NCBI RefSeq assembly: GCF_028285715.1
Contig: NZ_JANQOO010000018.1
Coordinates: forward strand, 62,001-126,000
Origin: Ulvibacterium sp.
GTDB taxonomy: Bacteria > Bacteroidota > Bacteroidia > Flavobacteriales > Flavobacteriaceae
Direction: 5' to 3'
DNA: 64,000 nt
A program made the position numbers and the translations under genes. The notes below the pieces were generated by a model, which made no database searches, had not been told where the DNA came from, and saw only the letters and a program-made list of their open reading frames with translations. Below, piece by piece: positions 33,645-43,842 of this stretch. Every line of letters begins with the position of its first letter. Positions within the stretch are counted from its first letter, which is position 1.

Positions 33645-34121
33645 ATGAATTTCAAAATTTCCTTGCATCTAATTTATTGCTTGCCCATACTGCTTTTAAG
33701 CTGCGGTGAAAAAGCGGATGTCAAAGAGCGAACTACTACGGAGTTGATCAGGGAAGTGAAAGGACAGGTCAATGCCTTTCAAAAGGCCGATACCACATTG
33801 AGTTCAGAAGGAGTTTTGGATTTGTTATGGCCGGAATTTACGATGTTAGCAGACGGCAATCGTATTACCTATAAAAAGGTCAAGGAAAGTTCAAGGGACT
33901 TTATGTTATCCTTGGAAAGTTTTAACACGGAATGGGATAGTTTAAGAATCATTCCGCTTGGAAATGACTATGCCATTTCGTCATTCTTCTTTACTGATTC
34001 GATCGTTGCCAAAGATGGAACCATTACGCAATCCAAAGGTCCAAATACTTTTGTATGGGAAAGACGGGAAGGAAAATGGAAAGTGCTATATGCGGATGCG
34101 GACCATTATCCAATAGAATAG
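33645..34121 (+). CDS. NTF2/SnoaL-like lipoprotein
   Basis: Lipobox LLLSCGEK; C-terminal GPNTFVWERREGKWKVLYADADHYP. Confidence 0.7.
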   Translation: MNFKISLHLIYCLPILLLSCGEKADVKERTTTELIREVKGQVNAFQKADTTLSSEGVLDLLWPEFTMLADGNRITYKKVKESSRDFMLSLESFNTEWDSLRIIPLGNDYAISSFFFTDSIVAKDGTITQSKGPNTFVWERREGKWKVLYADADHYPIE

Positions 34122-34147
34122 AATGAATTATAGCCAAACCCTTGTAA

Positions 34148-34993
34148 ATGATGAAACTAAAAACCATGATTTCAACCAAAAAGCTTCAACATTGTATAGT
34201 AGTTCTAAGTATATGTTTTACCAACATCATATTTGCCCAAAAAATAAAACCCACGGATTCTGGATATGTTAAGACGAATGGTGCTACCATTTTTTATCAA
34301 ATCTATGGCGATGGCGAGCCTCTGCTACTATTGCATCATTTTCAGTCTACAGGAACCGATTCCTGGTCCCCGTTTATAGCCGAATTTTCAGAATCCTTTA
34401 AGTTGGTTATTCCAGACCTTAGAGGTCATGGCCAATCCACTGAACCAAACCCAGACCTACCTTACGCTATTGAGCCCGCGGCAGATGACATGATTACCTT
34501 GCTCGACTCTTTGAAATTGAAAAATGTTAAAAGCATCGGAAGTAGTGTCGGTGGTGCCATTTTGTACAGTGCGGCCCTCAAACGTCCTGAACTGTTTAGC
34601 GATATGGTTACCATTGGAGGGATTGTCTTTAGGCCCCAGGTCTTTAGACAATGGATTAAGAATCATCCAGACGATCAGGTAACTCCTGAATTGATCAAGT
34701 TACATGGAGCAGAAAAGGCAGCAACCTTAATTTCACAATTCAACCAGGCCGCGGATTTTTATGGAGATCATGAATTGACACCAGATCTTTTGGCCAAAAT
34801 CACCACAAGGACACTGATTATTAATTCGGACAAGGACCCTTTGGTTCCTGTTGAACATGCGTGGCACATTTATCAATCCGTTCCGAACGGGCATTTGTGG
34901 GTCGTGCCCCATTTGAGTCATCTGCCCCATTTATATCCTGAGATTCAAGATGAATTTAGAAAACGTGTCCTGGACTTTTTAAAGGCTCGGTAA
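34148..34993 (+). CDS. Alpha/beta hydrolase
   Basis: FKLVIPDLRGHGQST, SIGSSVGGAI nucleophile elbow, HLSHLPHLY. Confidence 0.9.
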   Translation: MMKLKTMISTKKLQHCIVVLSICFTNIIFAQKIKPTDSGYVKTNGATIFYQIYGDGEPLLLLHHFQSTGTDSWSPFIAEFSESFKLVIPDLRGHGQSTEPNPDLPYAIEPAADDMITLLDSLKLKNVKSIGSSVGGAILYSAALKRPELFSDMVTIGGIVFRPQVFRQWIKNHPDDQVTPELIKLHGAEKAATLISQFNQAADFYGDHELTPDLLAKITTRTLIINSDKDPLVPVEHAWHIYQSVPNGHLWVVPHLSHLPHLYPEIQDEFRKRVLDFLKAR

Positions 34994-35096
34994 ATCCCAA
35001 AGTCCAGCAAATCGTTTCGTTCGCTGATCAATCTTTTTATGGAATATCTAAAGGTCTTAACGAATTTTTCAATGTTTCGAGTTCAATACTAAATCT

Positions 35097-36203
35097 GTGG
35101 ACCACATACCAATAGTTATGTCAAATCAAAAAAGACACATAAAAGCATTTAGAATGAAGGGTATATGGGCATTGGTAGCAGGGGCCTTACTTTTTTTCGG
35201 GTGTAAGGGGACAAATACCTCCTTGAAAAGGGTGGTGTCTCCGGAAGAAATGGAGCGCATATACAGTGAGGTAAAAACGCCCTTTAAATATGGTGTGGTC
35301 TTTAAACATCCCGATTCCACAAAGATGATAGACTCCCCGACTATATTTCGCGAAAAGGATACCTGGTACATGACCTATATTGTTTTTGATGGTCAAGGCT
35401 ATGAAACGTGGTTGGCACATAGCGATGATCTGCTGAACTGGGAATCGAAGGGAAAAATACTCTCGTTTACGGAAAATACCTGGGATGCCAATCAAAAAGC
35501 GGGTTATGTATCGTTAGTACAAACGGAATGGGGCGGGGATTATTCGGTAGAGCATTATAAGGATAATTACTGGATGACCTATTTAGGGGGAGCCACAGAG
35601 GGATATGAATCCGGTACCTTAAAAATCGGGTTGGCCAATTCCACAAGCTTAACGGAAGCCAAGCAATGGCATACTGGGAATACGCCACTTTTGTCTCCGG
35701 ATGATGAAGATGCGCGTTGGTTTGAAAATAAAACGATATATAAAAGTTTGGTGATTCGTGATAGAAAAAAGCATACCGGGTATCCTTTTGTGATGTACTA
35801 TAACGCCAAGGGCGATACGGCTGACTATGAGAGTATTGCAATGGCCGTATCCGACGATATGCTTACATGGAAACGCTATGGGGAAAACCCCGTTATTACC
35901 AGGAAAAAGGGTATTTGTGGTGATGCACAGATCGCAAAAATCGGGAATCTCTATGTGATGTTCTATTTTGGGGCATTCTGGAAACCCGGTGCTTTTGAAC
36001 GGTTTGCCTGTTCCTACGATTTAATACACTGGACGGATTGGGAGGGTGAGGACCTGATAGCTCCCTCGGAAGATTATGATCAAAAATATGCCCATAAACC
36101 TTGGGTGATACAATGGAAGGGTGTGGTTTATCATTTCTATAATGCCGTAGGCAATAGGGGTAGGGTGATCGCTTTGGCCACATCAAAAAAACTGACCAAA
36201 TGA
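35097..36203 (+). CDS. Glycosidase-like (GH43/GH32-type five-bladed propeller) lipoprotein; start may be internal
   Basis: DSPTIFREKDTWYMTYIVFDGQGYETWLAHSDDLLNWE; GDAQIAKIGNLYVMFYFGAF. Confidence 0.8.
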   Translation: MDHIPIVMSNQKRHIKAFRMKGIWALVAGALLFFGCKGTNTSLKRVVSPEEMERIYSEVKTPFKYGVVFKHPDSTKMIDSPTIFREKDTWYMTYIVFDGQGYETWLAHSDDLLNWESKGKILSFTENTWDANQKAGYVSLVQTEWGGDYSVEHYKDNYWMTYLGGATEGYESGTLKIGLANSTSLTEAKQWHTGNTPLLSPDDEDARWFENKTIYKSLVIRDRKKHTGYPFVMYYNAKGDTADYESIAMAVSDDMLTWKRYGENPVITRKKGICGDAQIAKIGNLYVMFYFGAFWKPGAFERFACSYDLIHWTDWEGEDLIAPSEDYDQKYAHKPWVIQWKGVVYHFYNAVGNRGRVIALATSKKLTK

Positions 36204-36221
36204 CTTGCCACAGCTTGGTGT

Positions 36222-36400
36222 CCTATGAAAAGCACCAAGGAAGATTCTCTTAAACCTAAGTACCACTTCCATTTTTTGCGGGAAGTCCTTTTGTAGAGGA
36301 CAAACCCGTAACTTTGTGTAACACGCAAAATAGGGTTATGCCTACGGGCAAGGGACTAGTTTCCATTATGGTTATGTGCTCAATAATCATATCCGCCCGA
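36222..36400. repeat. Intergenic repeat family copy 2 (carries TAACTTTG -7-like box)
   Basis: tcctttTgtagaggacaaacccGTAACTTTGtgtaacacgcaaaatagggtta...gctcaataatcata; similar to copies near 33.5, 39.7 and 41.5 kb. Confidence 0.6.
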
Positions 36401-36440
36401 AATTGGTGATGACTCTATACGCTTATTGGCAAGTATTTAT

Positions 36441-37079
36441 ATGAAAAAGTCAAGTCCATACTTTCTTTTGATGTGTCTTGTAATGGCAGGTTGTCGTATT
36501 GATGATGGACCGGAAATTATTACGTTGGAATGTAGTGGGTTTGATTTTGAAATTGCGCAGAGTGAATGGATTATACTTCCTGAAGGCCGGGAATATACCT
36601 TTGAAGGACAGGGAAAAACCATTGAACTTAATTCAGAGTACCAAATAAGTGAACCTTTTACAATTGAGTTTGATAACCCGGGATTAAGGGCTTTAATTCC
36701 AATTGGGCTTCCAAATAGGGAATGTTTTAGTTCATATCTCTCATTTCACGAATCCAATGACGGAAATACCAGCTTCTTCAATGAAATTCGAAATATTAAC
36801 AATGGTGAATTGGTTTTCAATTCATTTGCCATTGATGATTTGGGTTTCGATTTAGAAATCATAAATGACGCTATCTCTATTACAAGAATTGGGGCTTCAA
36901 ACGTTGCATCGGAAACTTTAGCTTTTCAAACCTTTCAATCTTTATCACTAGAGGGTAGAGTTTTTGAAAATATTTTACAGATAACAAATCTAGACCTTCA
37001 ACCAGACCAAATTTACATTGCAAGAAATTTAGGTCTAGTCGCATTTAAAAAGAATGATACGCTTTGGTTACGAAATTAA
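36441..37079 (+). CDS. Hypothetical lipoprotein
   Basis: MKKSSPYFLLMCLVMAGCRIDDGPE lipobox. Confidence 0.65.
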   Translation: MKKSSPYFLLMCLVMAGCRIDDGPEIITLECSGFDFEIAQSEWIILPEGREYTFEGQGKTIELNSEYQISEPFTIEFDNPGLRALIPIGLPNRECFSSYLSFHESNDGNTSFFNEIRNINNGELVFNSFAIDDLGFDLEIINDAISITRIGASNVASETLAFQTFQSLSLEGRVFENILQITNLDLQPDQIYIARNLGLVAFKKNDTLWLRN

Positions 37080-37226
37080 AAACATTTGCAAACAGGGGCT
37101 ATGATTCATCCCAATACCGAGCGCTTGCTAGGGACGAAATCATAGCCGGGAACTTTATATATTAGTACTACTGTAACAAAAGCAAGGCTTGGTTGTCTTT
37201 CAATAGAATATTGAAAACAACCGACC

Positions 37227-38717
37227 ATGAAATCCTTTTTTCTCCTTTGTATTCCTTTGTTTTTTTTCGGCTGTACAGAAAAAAACCCTGAAAATAAATC
37301 AAGCGATAAGGTCAGTCCGCTAAAAGCTAGACTTGACAAGCTCATTCAAACCCAGAGGCAATCCTTTGATGTACCGGGCTTGGCCGTTGGCGTCATGAAA
37401 GAGGGAGAGATTATATATGCCCATGGGTCAGGGGTCCAGTCATTGGACAAAGGCGATACACTTACCACGAAATCACTTTTTCATATGGCTTCGGTTTCCA
37501 AACCGTTTGTGGCGACCGCCATTATGCAACTCGTGGAGCAAAACAAAATTGAGCTGGATAAAAAATTGACCGATTATCTGCCTTATTTCAAAATGAACGA
37601 TCAACGTTATACGGAAATCACCATCGGTCAAATGCTAAATCATACCTCGGGCATTCCGGATGTGGAGGACTATGAATGGGACAAACCCCAATATGATGAG
37701 GGAGCGGCAGAACGGTACGTTAGGACTTTCAATTCGGAAAAACTGGATTTTTCCCCGGGAACAAAATACAACTACAGCAATGCTGCCTTTGATATCCTCG
37801 CGGATGTTATTGCGAAAGTTTCCGGGATGGCCTTTGAAACCTATATGGTAAAACACCTATTTGAGCCCATTGGTATGACCCACAGTACGTTTTACAAACC
37901 CGATGTCCCAGAAGAATTGGCTACGGCACCGCATGTTATGGGAGAGGAACTAAAAATTACGAAGGGAAATACCTATCCCTACAACAGAATCCATGCGCCA
38001 AGTTCAACATTGCATTCCAACGTGGAAGATATGCTATTATGGGCCAAGGTAAACCTTAACCAAGGAACCATCAATGGGAAAAAAATATATGTCCAAGATT
38101 CCTATAAAGTATTGACATCGGGCCAAATACCAGTTTGGGAAAAAGATAGTGTCTGCCTCAGTTGGTTTACCGGGCGTGTCGGGGATTTCAGGATGCTTAG
38201 ACATAGTGGTGGTGATGAAGGGTACAGCACATTTTTTGGGTTTATCCCGGAAAGGAAATCAGCTGTGGTATTGATGACCAATACAGATCTCTTTTGGAGT
38301 GCAAATGCAGCCACTCACATCTTGGAAACTGTGCTTTTGGACGAAACCAAGCCTTGGAAGGGCCCCATTCACTTTAAACTAAAGGATTACATCCTAAATG
38401 CCGGAATAGAAAAATGCAAAGAGGTCTATTTTAGCGAAAAGGAAAACTCCCCGGAAAAATACATCTATGAGGGTTGGTGTTTGGATGACCTTGGCTATTG
38501 GTTGTTGGATAGGGGCTATCCTGAAAAAGCCCTGGACGTATTTCAATTTAATCTGGAACTGGAACCCGATGATTCCGGTTGGGTGGATAGTGTTGGCGAT
38601 GCCTATCGCGCTTTGAATGACAAGGAAATGGCCATACAGTGGTATAAAAAGGCCTTGGAAATGAATCCCGATCAAGACTTTTCTCGAGAGAAACTGAATG
38701 CATTGACCAAGAAGTAG
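37227..38717 (+). CDS. Serine hydrolase (class C beta-lactamase family) with C-terminal TPR
   Basis: FHMASVSKPFVATAIMQLVEQ SxxK; YNYSNAAFDILADVI YxN. Confidence 0.93.
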   Translation: MKSFFLLCIPLFFFGCTEKNPENKSSDKVSPLKARLDKLIQTQRQSFDVPGLAVGVMKEGEIIYAHGSGVQSLDKGDTLTTKSLFHMASVSKPFVATAIMQLVEQNKIELDKKLTDYLPYFKMNDQRYTEITIGQMLNHTSGIPDVEDYEWDKPQYDEGAAERYVRTFNSEKLDFSPGTKYNYSNAAFDILADVIAKVSGMAFETYMVKHLFEPIGMTHSTFYKPDVPEELATAPHVMGEELKITKGNTYPYNRIHAPSSTLHSNVEDMLLWAKVNLNQGTINGKKIYVQDSYKVLTSGQIPVWEKDSVCLSWFTGRVGDFRMLRHSGGDEGYSTFFGFIPERKSAVVLMTNTDLFWSANAATHILETVLLDETKPWKGPIHFKLKDYILNAGIEKCKEVYFSEKENSPEKYIYEGWCLDDLGYWLLDRGYPEKALDVFQFNLELEPDDSGWVDSVGDAYRALNDKEMAIQWYKKALEMNPDQDFSREKLNALTKK

Positions 38718-38967
38718 CATCCTACTTTTAAATGCTCAGTTCCGCAACATGCCTAAACAACGCAGAACAACGACTTCCGCGAATTTTGCGCTATAAGACC
38801 GTTGGCGATAAACGTAAGGTACAGCCCAACTTAAATTACAAGGGCTGGAATATCTAAAGCTCACCTTTTACAATTCAACCCGCCTTGACGATAGTCCAGC
38901 ATGAACCGCTTTCCAAGCCGATGGATTAGTTTGATTTTGCACCCATACTAATCTAAAAACTGGAAAG

Positions 38968-39630
38968 ATGAACAAACTGACTTTAAAACAAATCGCAATT
39001 CCACTGGTTACTCTCGCCATAATTTGTTTCATGTACTTTGGGCCTATCACTAGGACCATATTTGAAAACCTTATTATTTCTGTAGTAATAATTATCGCTA
39101 ACTATATTGAATACAACGGAAAACCCTTTGCTGCAATTGGGTTTTATCGCGAAAAATTCAATGTAAAAAACCTATTGGTTTTTGCCCCATTGACCGCATT
39201 TGGCCTATTTGTGTTCTACGTCTTTGTTTTGGTTCCTGGAATCGAGATGCTTACTGGAGTTCCTATTACCTATACAAACACGGCCCAATTGAAAGGTGAT
39301 CTTCCGACTACGATCACCTGGCTATTGGTAATTTGGGCCACTGCAGCCTTTGGAGAAGAAATTATTTTCCGTGGCTATTTTGTGCGACAGTTCATCAAAT
39401 TCTTTGGGGATAGTAAAATCAGTCTTCTTATTAACATGCTCATCTTTTGTAGCTTCTTTGGATACATGCATATGCAGCAAGGAATCACGGGACAAATTGT
39501 GGCAACAACCATAGGAGCGCTCTTTTTTATCATATTTTACCTGCGTAAATACGATTTATGGTTTATGGTTATGATACATGGTTTTTTTAATACCCTAGGG
39601 ATACTCAGTTTTTACTTTGGATTGGCTTAA
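38968..39630 (+). CDS. CPBP (CAAX protease/bacteriocin-processing) family membrane metalloprotease
   Basis: FGEEIIFRGYFVRQF; LFFIIFYLRKYDLWFMVMIHGFFNTLG. Confidence 0.88.
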   Translation: MNKLTLKQIAIPLVTLAIICFMYFGPITRTIFENLIISVVIIIANYIEYNGKPFAAIGFYREKFNVKNLLVFAPLTAFGLFVFYVFVLVPGIEMLTGVPITYTNTAQLKGDLPTTITWLLVIWATAAFGEEIIFRGYFVRQFIKFFGDSKISLLINMLIFCSFFGYMHMQQGITGQIVATTIGALFFIIFYLRKYDLWFMVMIHGFFNTLGILSFYFGLA

Positions 39631-39719
39631 CCTTAGTGATCAATTGAGTTACCCATGTTGATGTATCGCCATTGTTTGGCAACCTAATGGAAACATATAA
39701 ATCCAGTTGCCAGCAAAGA

Positions 39720-39825
39720 CTCCTATGAAAAGTACTAGGGGAGTTTCTCTGAAACCGAAAGACAACCGTACCATTTTTGTAGGAGGGTTCTTTTGTATAG
39801 GACAAACCTTTAACTTTATGTAGCA
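39720..39825. repeat. Intergenic repeat family copy 3
   Basis: acaaccgtaccatttttgtaggagggttcttttgtataggacaaacctttaactttatgtagcaca; near-identical to copy 4 at 41.55 kb. Confidence 0.65.
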
Positions 39826-39862
39826 CATATTTGATTTGCCTACATTTATAACAAAATCACGG

Positions 39863-40408
39863 ATATTGAATAACATTACCGCTTATGAAACTGAATTACT
39901 GGATACGGGTACTAAGAAACTCCAGTATCTTTTTGAAAGCAAAGGAAATAAATCAATAATCAAAGCTATTGAGTATACCCCTGTTGCTAAAAGAGATGGT
40001 AGGACTGTCTACAATTTAGGTTTCGGAGATTATGATGAAAATACTGGTACAATTCTTGACGATGTTAATAGTAATAATGGGGATATGTGGAAAGTTTTTA
40101 GCACTGTACTCAATACAGTACTAAAATTTTTTCGCGAGAATAAGAACTCGGCCATTTGGGTTCAAGGAAGTGATAGTGCAGAGGATTTTATGGCACTCTG
40201 TCAACCAACTTGTACGAAGAATTGTAATGAGAAGTGCCGTAACTTTAATAGGAGAATCAAGACATATAGATACTATGTCAATAAGAATTTCGTTGAATTA
40301 AGTAAAGAATATATCTTTTTTGGATTAACGAATGGAGAAAACCCTGTTTTTGTTCAATATATACCTGAAAATGAGTATATTGGAATCTTGGTTTTTAAGA
40401 AAAAATAG
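39863..40408 (+). CDS. DUF6934-like hypothetical protein (start uncertain, 39836-39863)
   Basis: Intact ORF; cysteine cluster CQPTCTKNCNEKC. Confidence 0.5.
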   Translation: MLNNITAYETELLDTGTKKLQYLFESKGNKSIIKAIEYTPVAKRDGRTVYNLGFGDYDENTGTILDDVNSNNGDMWKVFSTVLNTVLKFFRENKNSAIWVQGSDSAEDFMALCQPTCTKNCNEKCRNFNRRIKTYRYYVNKNFVELSKEYIFFGLTNGENPVFVQYIPENEYIGILVFKKK

Positions 40409-40416
40409 GCTACCTT

Positions 40417-40464
40417 TGTAATATATACATGAGAAAAACATGTTTTTCTCATGTATATATTACA
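40417..40464. repeat. Perfect 48-bp palindrome
   Basis: TGTAATATATACATGAGAAAAACATGTTTTTCTCATGTATATATTACA equals its own reverse complement. Confidence 0.95.
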
Positions 40465-40477
40465 GGAGCAATAAAGA

Positions 40478-40648
40478 ATGAAACGAAAAAAAGAAATATT
40501 AAAAGCAGAAAAAGTTCTCTCTATGTCAAAATCGACAAAGAAGAGAATTTCTATTATTGCCAAAGATATTAAAGGAAAAGAATTGTTCCCTGAAAAAGTT
40601 GATTTGGCAAAAAAATCATTAGGCAATCTTAAATCTCTTCCGATTTAA
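40478..40648 (+). CDS. 56-aa basic small protein downstream of the DUF6934-like gene
   Basis: MKRKKEILKAEKVLSMSKSTKKRISIIAKDIKGKELFPEKVDLAKKSLGNLKSLPI, ATG at 40478; below ORF-track cutoff. Confidence 0.5.
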   Translation: MKRKKEILKAEKVLSMSKSTKKRISIIAKDIKGKELFPEKVDLAKKSLGNLKSLPI

Positions 40649-40797
40649 AAACATTTGCCAACAACATATATAAAAAATAGCGAGACAAGCGCATTCCTTA
40701 AGGTTTGCGCTTTTTAATTTACTGTAATAATCAATTTCAAATTGATGAATATAACTACTAAAGCTACTTTTCATATAAAAAACCGTTGTCAATAATT

Positions 40798-41325
40798 ATG
40801 AATATTATCAAATACTTACTCCTTTTGCTTTTTATTTCAAGTTGGTTTGAAGTCACTGCTCAAGACACCTTGGATATGAAGGAAGTCTATATTGATAATG
40901 ATTTGGTGTACAAATACTCAGATAATGAGCGATTTACTGGAGTAGCACAGATAAAACGTAGAAACGGACAGGTTACTTACGAGGAAATATACAAAGACGG
41001 TGTAATACTGATGGACTATCAATATTACAGAGGAGAAGGTAAAAAAGTTTGTTATAAAACAGTCTATAACAGATATAAATTATGGGTGAAAGAAAAAGAG
41101 TACTACTACCCCAAATCTGGCAAGTGGACTGAAATGACAAGTTTTGATGGGAATGGAAGTAAGATTTTAGTTGAGCAATTTGAAAAGGACAAACTGACCT
41201 ATAGTTGTCAGTATTCTGGCAAAAAGAAACATGGACGAGAGTTTTGTTACGATGACGATGGAAATGAATTGATTTTCCAATATGTGAATGGGAAAAAGCA
41301 GAAAAAAACAAATCCAACTCAGTAA
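40798..41325 (+). CDS. Secreted hypothetical protein (MORN-like antitoxin-repeat pattern)
   Basis: Signal peptide MNIIKYLLLLLFISSWFEVTAQ; repeated G/Y-rich segments. Confidence 0.55.
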   Translation: MNIIKYLLLLLFISSWFEVTAQDTLDMKEVYIDNDLVYKYSDNERFTGVAQIKRRNGQVTYEEIYKDGVILMDYQYYRGEGKKVCYKTVYNRYKLWVKEKEYYYPKSGKWTEMTSFDGNGSKILVEQFEKDKLTYSCQYSGKKKHGREFCYDDDGNELIFQYVNGKKQKKTNPTQ

Positions 41326-41529
41326 AGGAGTAACTATTGCCAACAAAATCTATAGTCTGGGCGGATTTCACAAAAGGAAATCCTTGTGCTCAACTATCTT
41401 TCGTACTTGCAGATAATTTCTGCTATCTTTTATTTTCTTCTCCCTGCCAATTGGCCGTTCGTTGAAGGTAATAACAGGAGTGGTCGAACCGCAAAACCTA
41501 AACACCCTTTCCCACGGCCAACCTGGACA

Positions 41530-41690
41530 CCCATCTTCCCCAAGAACAACCGTACAATTTTTGTAAGGAAGTTCTTTTATATAAAGCAAACCTGTAACTT
41601 TGTGTAGCACAGACAATAAGGATACACTGGATAGCGAATTAACCTATTTTCATGACGGATATATGATCAATAATCATACCCACCTAAAAT
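41530..41690. repeat. Intergenic repeat family copy 4 (carries TAACTTTG -7-like box)
   Basis: acaaccgtacaatttttgtaaggaagttcttttatataaagcaaacctgTAACTTTGtgtagcacagacaataaggata...gatcaataatcata. Confidence 0.65.
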
Positions 41691-41730
41691 AGTTAATGAT
41701 CTTATATAATTGTTATGTGCAAGCTGAATA

Positions 41731-42156
41731 ATGAAAACCGACAAATCAATCAGAAATATTACAATTGCTTCGATTAACAGAAAGGCAATGGATATTGATT
41801 CTTGGAATCATTCACGAATAGCGGATGAAAATGATAAAGAATTGATTGAAAAATTCGAGTTGTCCGAAAATGAATTACCTGTTTTTGAAATTAAAAGTGA
41901 ACTCGCTCATACTTTAATTTCCACTCGCCAAATAATAGAACGAAATAAAGATAAAATTCAACGTCTAAATTTTGAATTTTTAGATGATGTAGTTTACGGG
42001 AATTTTAAAGGACGACCAAATAAACCTGAATTGTCGATTTTTAGAGTTGTAGATATTCACGGAGACGAACTTGATTTTCAAATGGAAACTGGAAAAGCAT
42101 CAATCGGACTTATTTATTCCGTTAACACTATTAGAAAATTAAAAGCTGATGATTGA
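41731..42156 (+). CDS. Hypothetical protein (141 aa)
   Basis: Intact ORF overlapping next start by 8 bp. Confidence 0.55.
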   Translation: MKTDKSIRNITIASINRKAMDIDSWNHSRIADENDKELIEKFELSENELPVFEIKSELAHTLISTRQIIERNKDKIQRLNFEFLDDVVYGNFKGRPNKPELSIFRVVDIHGDELDFQMETGKASIGLIYSVNTIRKLKADD

Positions 42157-42484
42157 TAATGCAGATTTCATAGCAGAATTGAAATATAGAACGACTGAAC
42201 AAGGTGGACGCAGAACACCTGCGAAATCTGGATATCGTCCACAACTGAAATTTGATTTTACAGAAATGCAAACTTCTGGTCATCAATTTTTTATCGGAAC
42301 AGATTCTGTAATGCCTGGAGAAACAGTTTTGGCTCAAATTGGAATGAATTCGACTCAATTTTCTGAAAACAAATTAGAAATCGGAATGGAGTTTGAATTT
42401 CTAGAAGGAGCAACAATTATCGGAATTGGAAAAATAACTGAAATAATAAATAAATCGCTGGAAAAGAAAAAAGCCAGCACATAA
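42149..42484 (+). CDS. Stand-alone EF-Tu C-terminal (domain III)-like protein
   Basis: EQGGRRTPAKSGYRPQLKFDFTEMQTSGHQFFIGTDSVMPGETVLAQIGM resembles EF-Tu [24 protein letters not shown]...VMPGDN. Confidence 0.7.
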   Translation: MIDNADFIAELKYRTTEQGGRRTPAKSGYRPQLKFDFTEMQTSGHQFFIGTDSVMPGETVLAQIGMNSTQFSENKLEIGMEFEFLEGATIIGIGKITEIINKSLEKKKAST

Positions 42485-42744
42485 CAACACCTATAATGCA
42501 TTGCTTCTCACCTGCCAAATTTGAATTTTATTCCTACATTTAATCAACAATTAAAGCATGAATATTTGCGCAATGCAACGCGCTTCGCTACCGGTTAGAA
42601 AAAACCAATCTCACCGGATTGGCTCTACGCTGCGCTGCTAAACGCAAAGCATCATAGCCAAACCGTTGTCATTAATTTAAATCAGTAGAAATAAGTTCAA
42701 TATTCACTCCATTATTTGTCCTTTTATTTTTGTTCGTAAATTTG

Positions 42745-43140
42745 ATGGGCGGAATTACAGATACTAAATATTCTACAGGGAAACGGACCGAAAACCGGAC
42801 TTGTGGAACCAAAAAAGTTACTCTCAAAACGGAAAGGACTGAAAGGGAACATAAATTCTTATTCTGGAGTTTATCTAGAAAAAAAGTTACCGTAATCGAC
42901 ATAGTTCTGGATTCAAACGGAAATAGAATCTTCAAAGAAAAGTCTGTATATATATGCTCTATGGACGCTTGCGATGATAGAAGATTTAGGAGAATTAAAA
43001 TTGTGGATAAAGAGATATGGCTATTCCATTCAAACAAGACCAATTTTGAAAAAGCTTATATCAAGCGATACGATTTTTGCGGAAATTATCTCGGGAAAAA
43101 GGACTGGGAAAATTGGGATTACTACACAGAACCGGAATAA
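42745..43140 (+). CDS. Hypothetical protein
   Basis: Intact ORF between cassette-like palindromic spacers. Confidence 0.45.
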   Translation: MGGITDTKYSTGKRTENRTCGTKKVTLKTERTEREHKFLFWSLSRKKVTVIDIVLDSNGNRIFKEKSVYICSMDACDDRRFRRIKIVDKEIWLFHSNKTNFEKAYIKRYDFCGNYLGKKDWENWDYYTEPE

Positions 43141-43311
43141 AACTAATGACAACAAAGCCTAAATGTAATGCGGGCTTCAGGGCGGAACCGAAAGGTCTAT
43201 GTATATTTATGAAGTCCCTAAATCTTATGGATTTAGCTTTGGATAAAAAAAGAAAAAGCAAAACGATAAGCTTAGCCCAGCCGTTACCCAACATTTTGAA
43301 AAACTCATAAA

Positions 43312-43842
43312 ATGACCAAAACTGACCTATTCAGAGTTGTTATCAAAACCTTTGGAATCTATTGTTTCATTAATACACTATTCAGTTTAATTCCTAATTT
43401 TACTTCTTCAGGTGGATTTTCATCAATCAGTCTTTCTATCAATATTTTCTATTTGCTGATAAATGGGCTAATTGCTTACCTACTGGTTTTTCAGACAGAC
43501 AGATTAATAAGATTATTTCGAATTGGAAAAGGGTTCGATACCGAAACGATAGATACCCGAAACCTAAAAACGGAAGGACTTTTTAAAATTGCACTGATTT
43601 TCATAGGACTTTTAATGATTACAAATAACATAGCACAGTTTTTGGACTTTTGTTATTTGGCGTTCAAAAAACAAATCTCTGCACACGGACTTGGCGAAAT
43701 TGATGGAGCAATGCTACAACAACAATTTGACTATCATTGGTGGATTATAAATGGACTGAACATTCTGTTTGGAATCATCATTTTGACCAATTACAAATGG
43801 GTTGCAAAACTGTTTTCAGAAAAAGAGGAAAACGTTGGGTAA
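43312..43842 (+). CDS. Hypothetical membrane protein
   Basis: 176 aa with about four TM segments. Confidence 0.6.
   Translation: MTKTDLFRVVIKTFGIYCFINTLFSLIPNFTSSGGFSSISLSINIFYLLINGLIAYLLVFQTDRLIRLFRIGKGFDTETIDTRNLKTEGLFKIALIFIGLLMITNNIAQFLDFCYLAFKKQISAHGLGEIDGAMLQQQFDYHWWIINGLNILFGIIILTNYKWVAKLFSEKEENVG

Noticed and set aside
39605-39826. Minus-strand small ORFs at 39605-39876, 36137-36328 and 41368-41616 that look related to each other
   Set aside because: Their similarity comes from the underlying DNA repeat; frames are not otherwise conserved.
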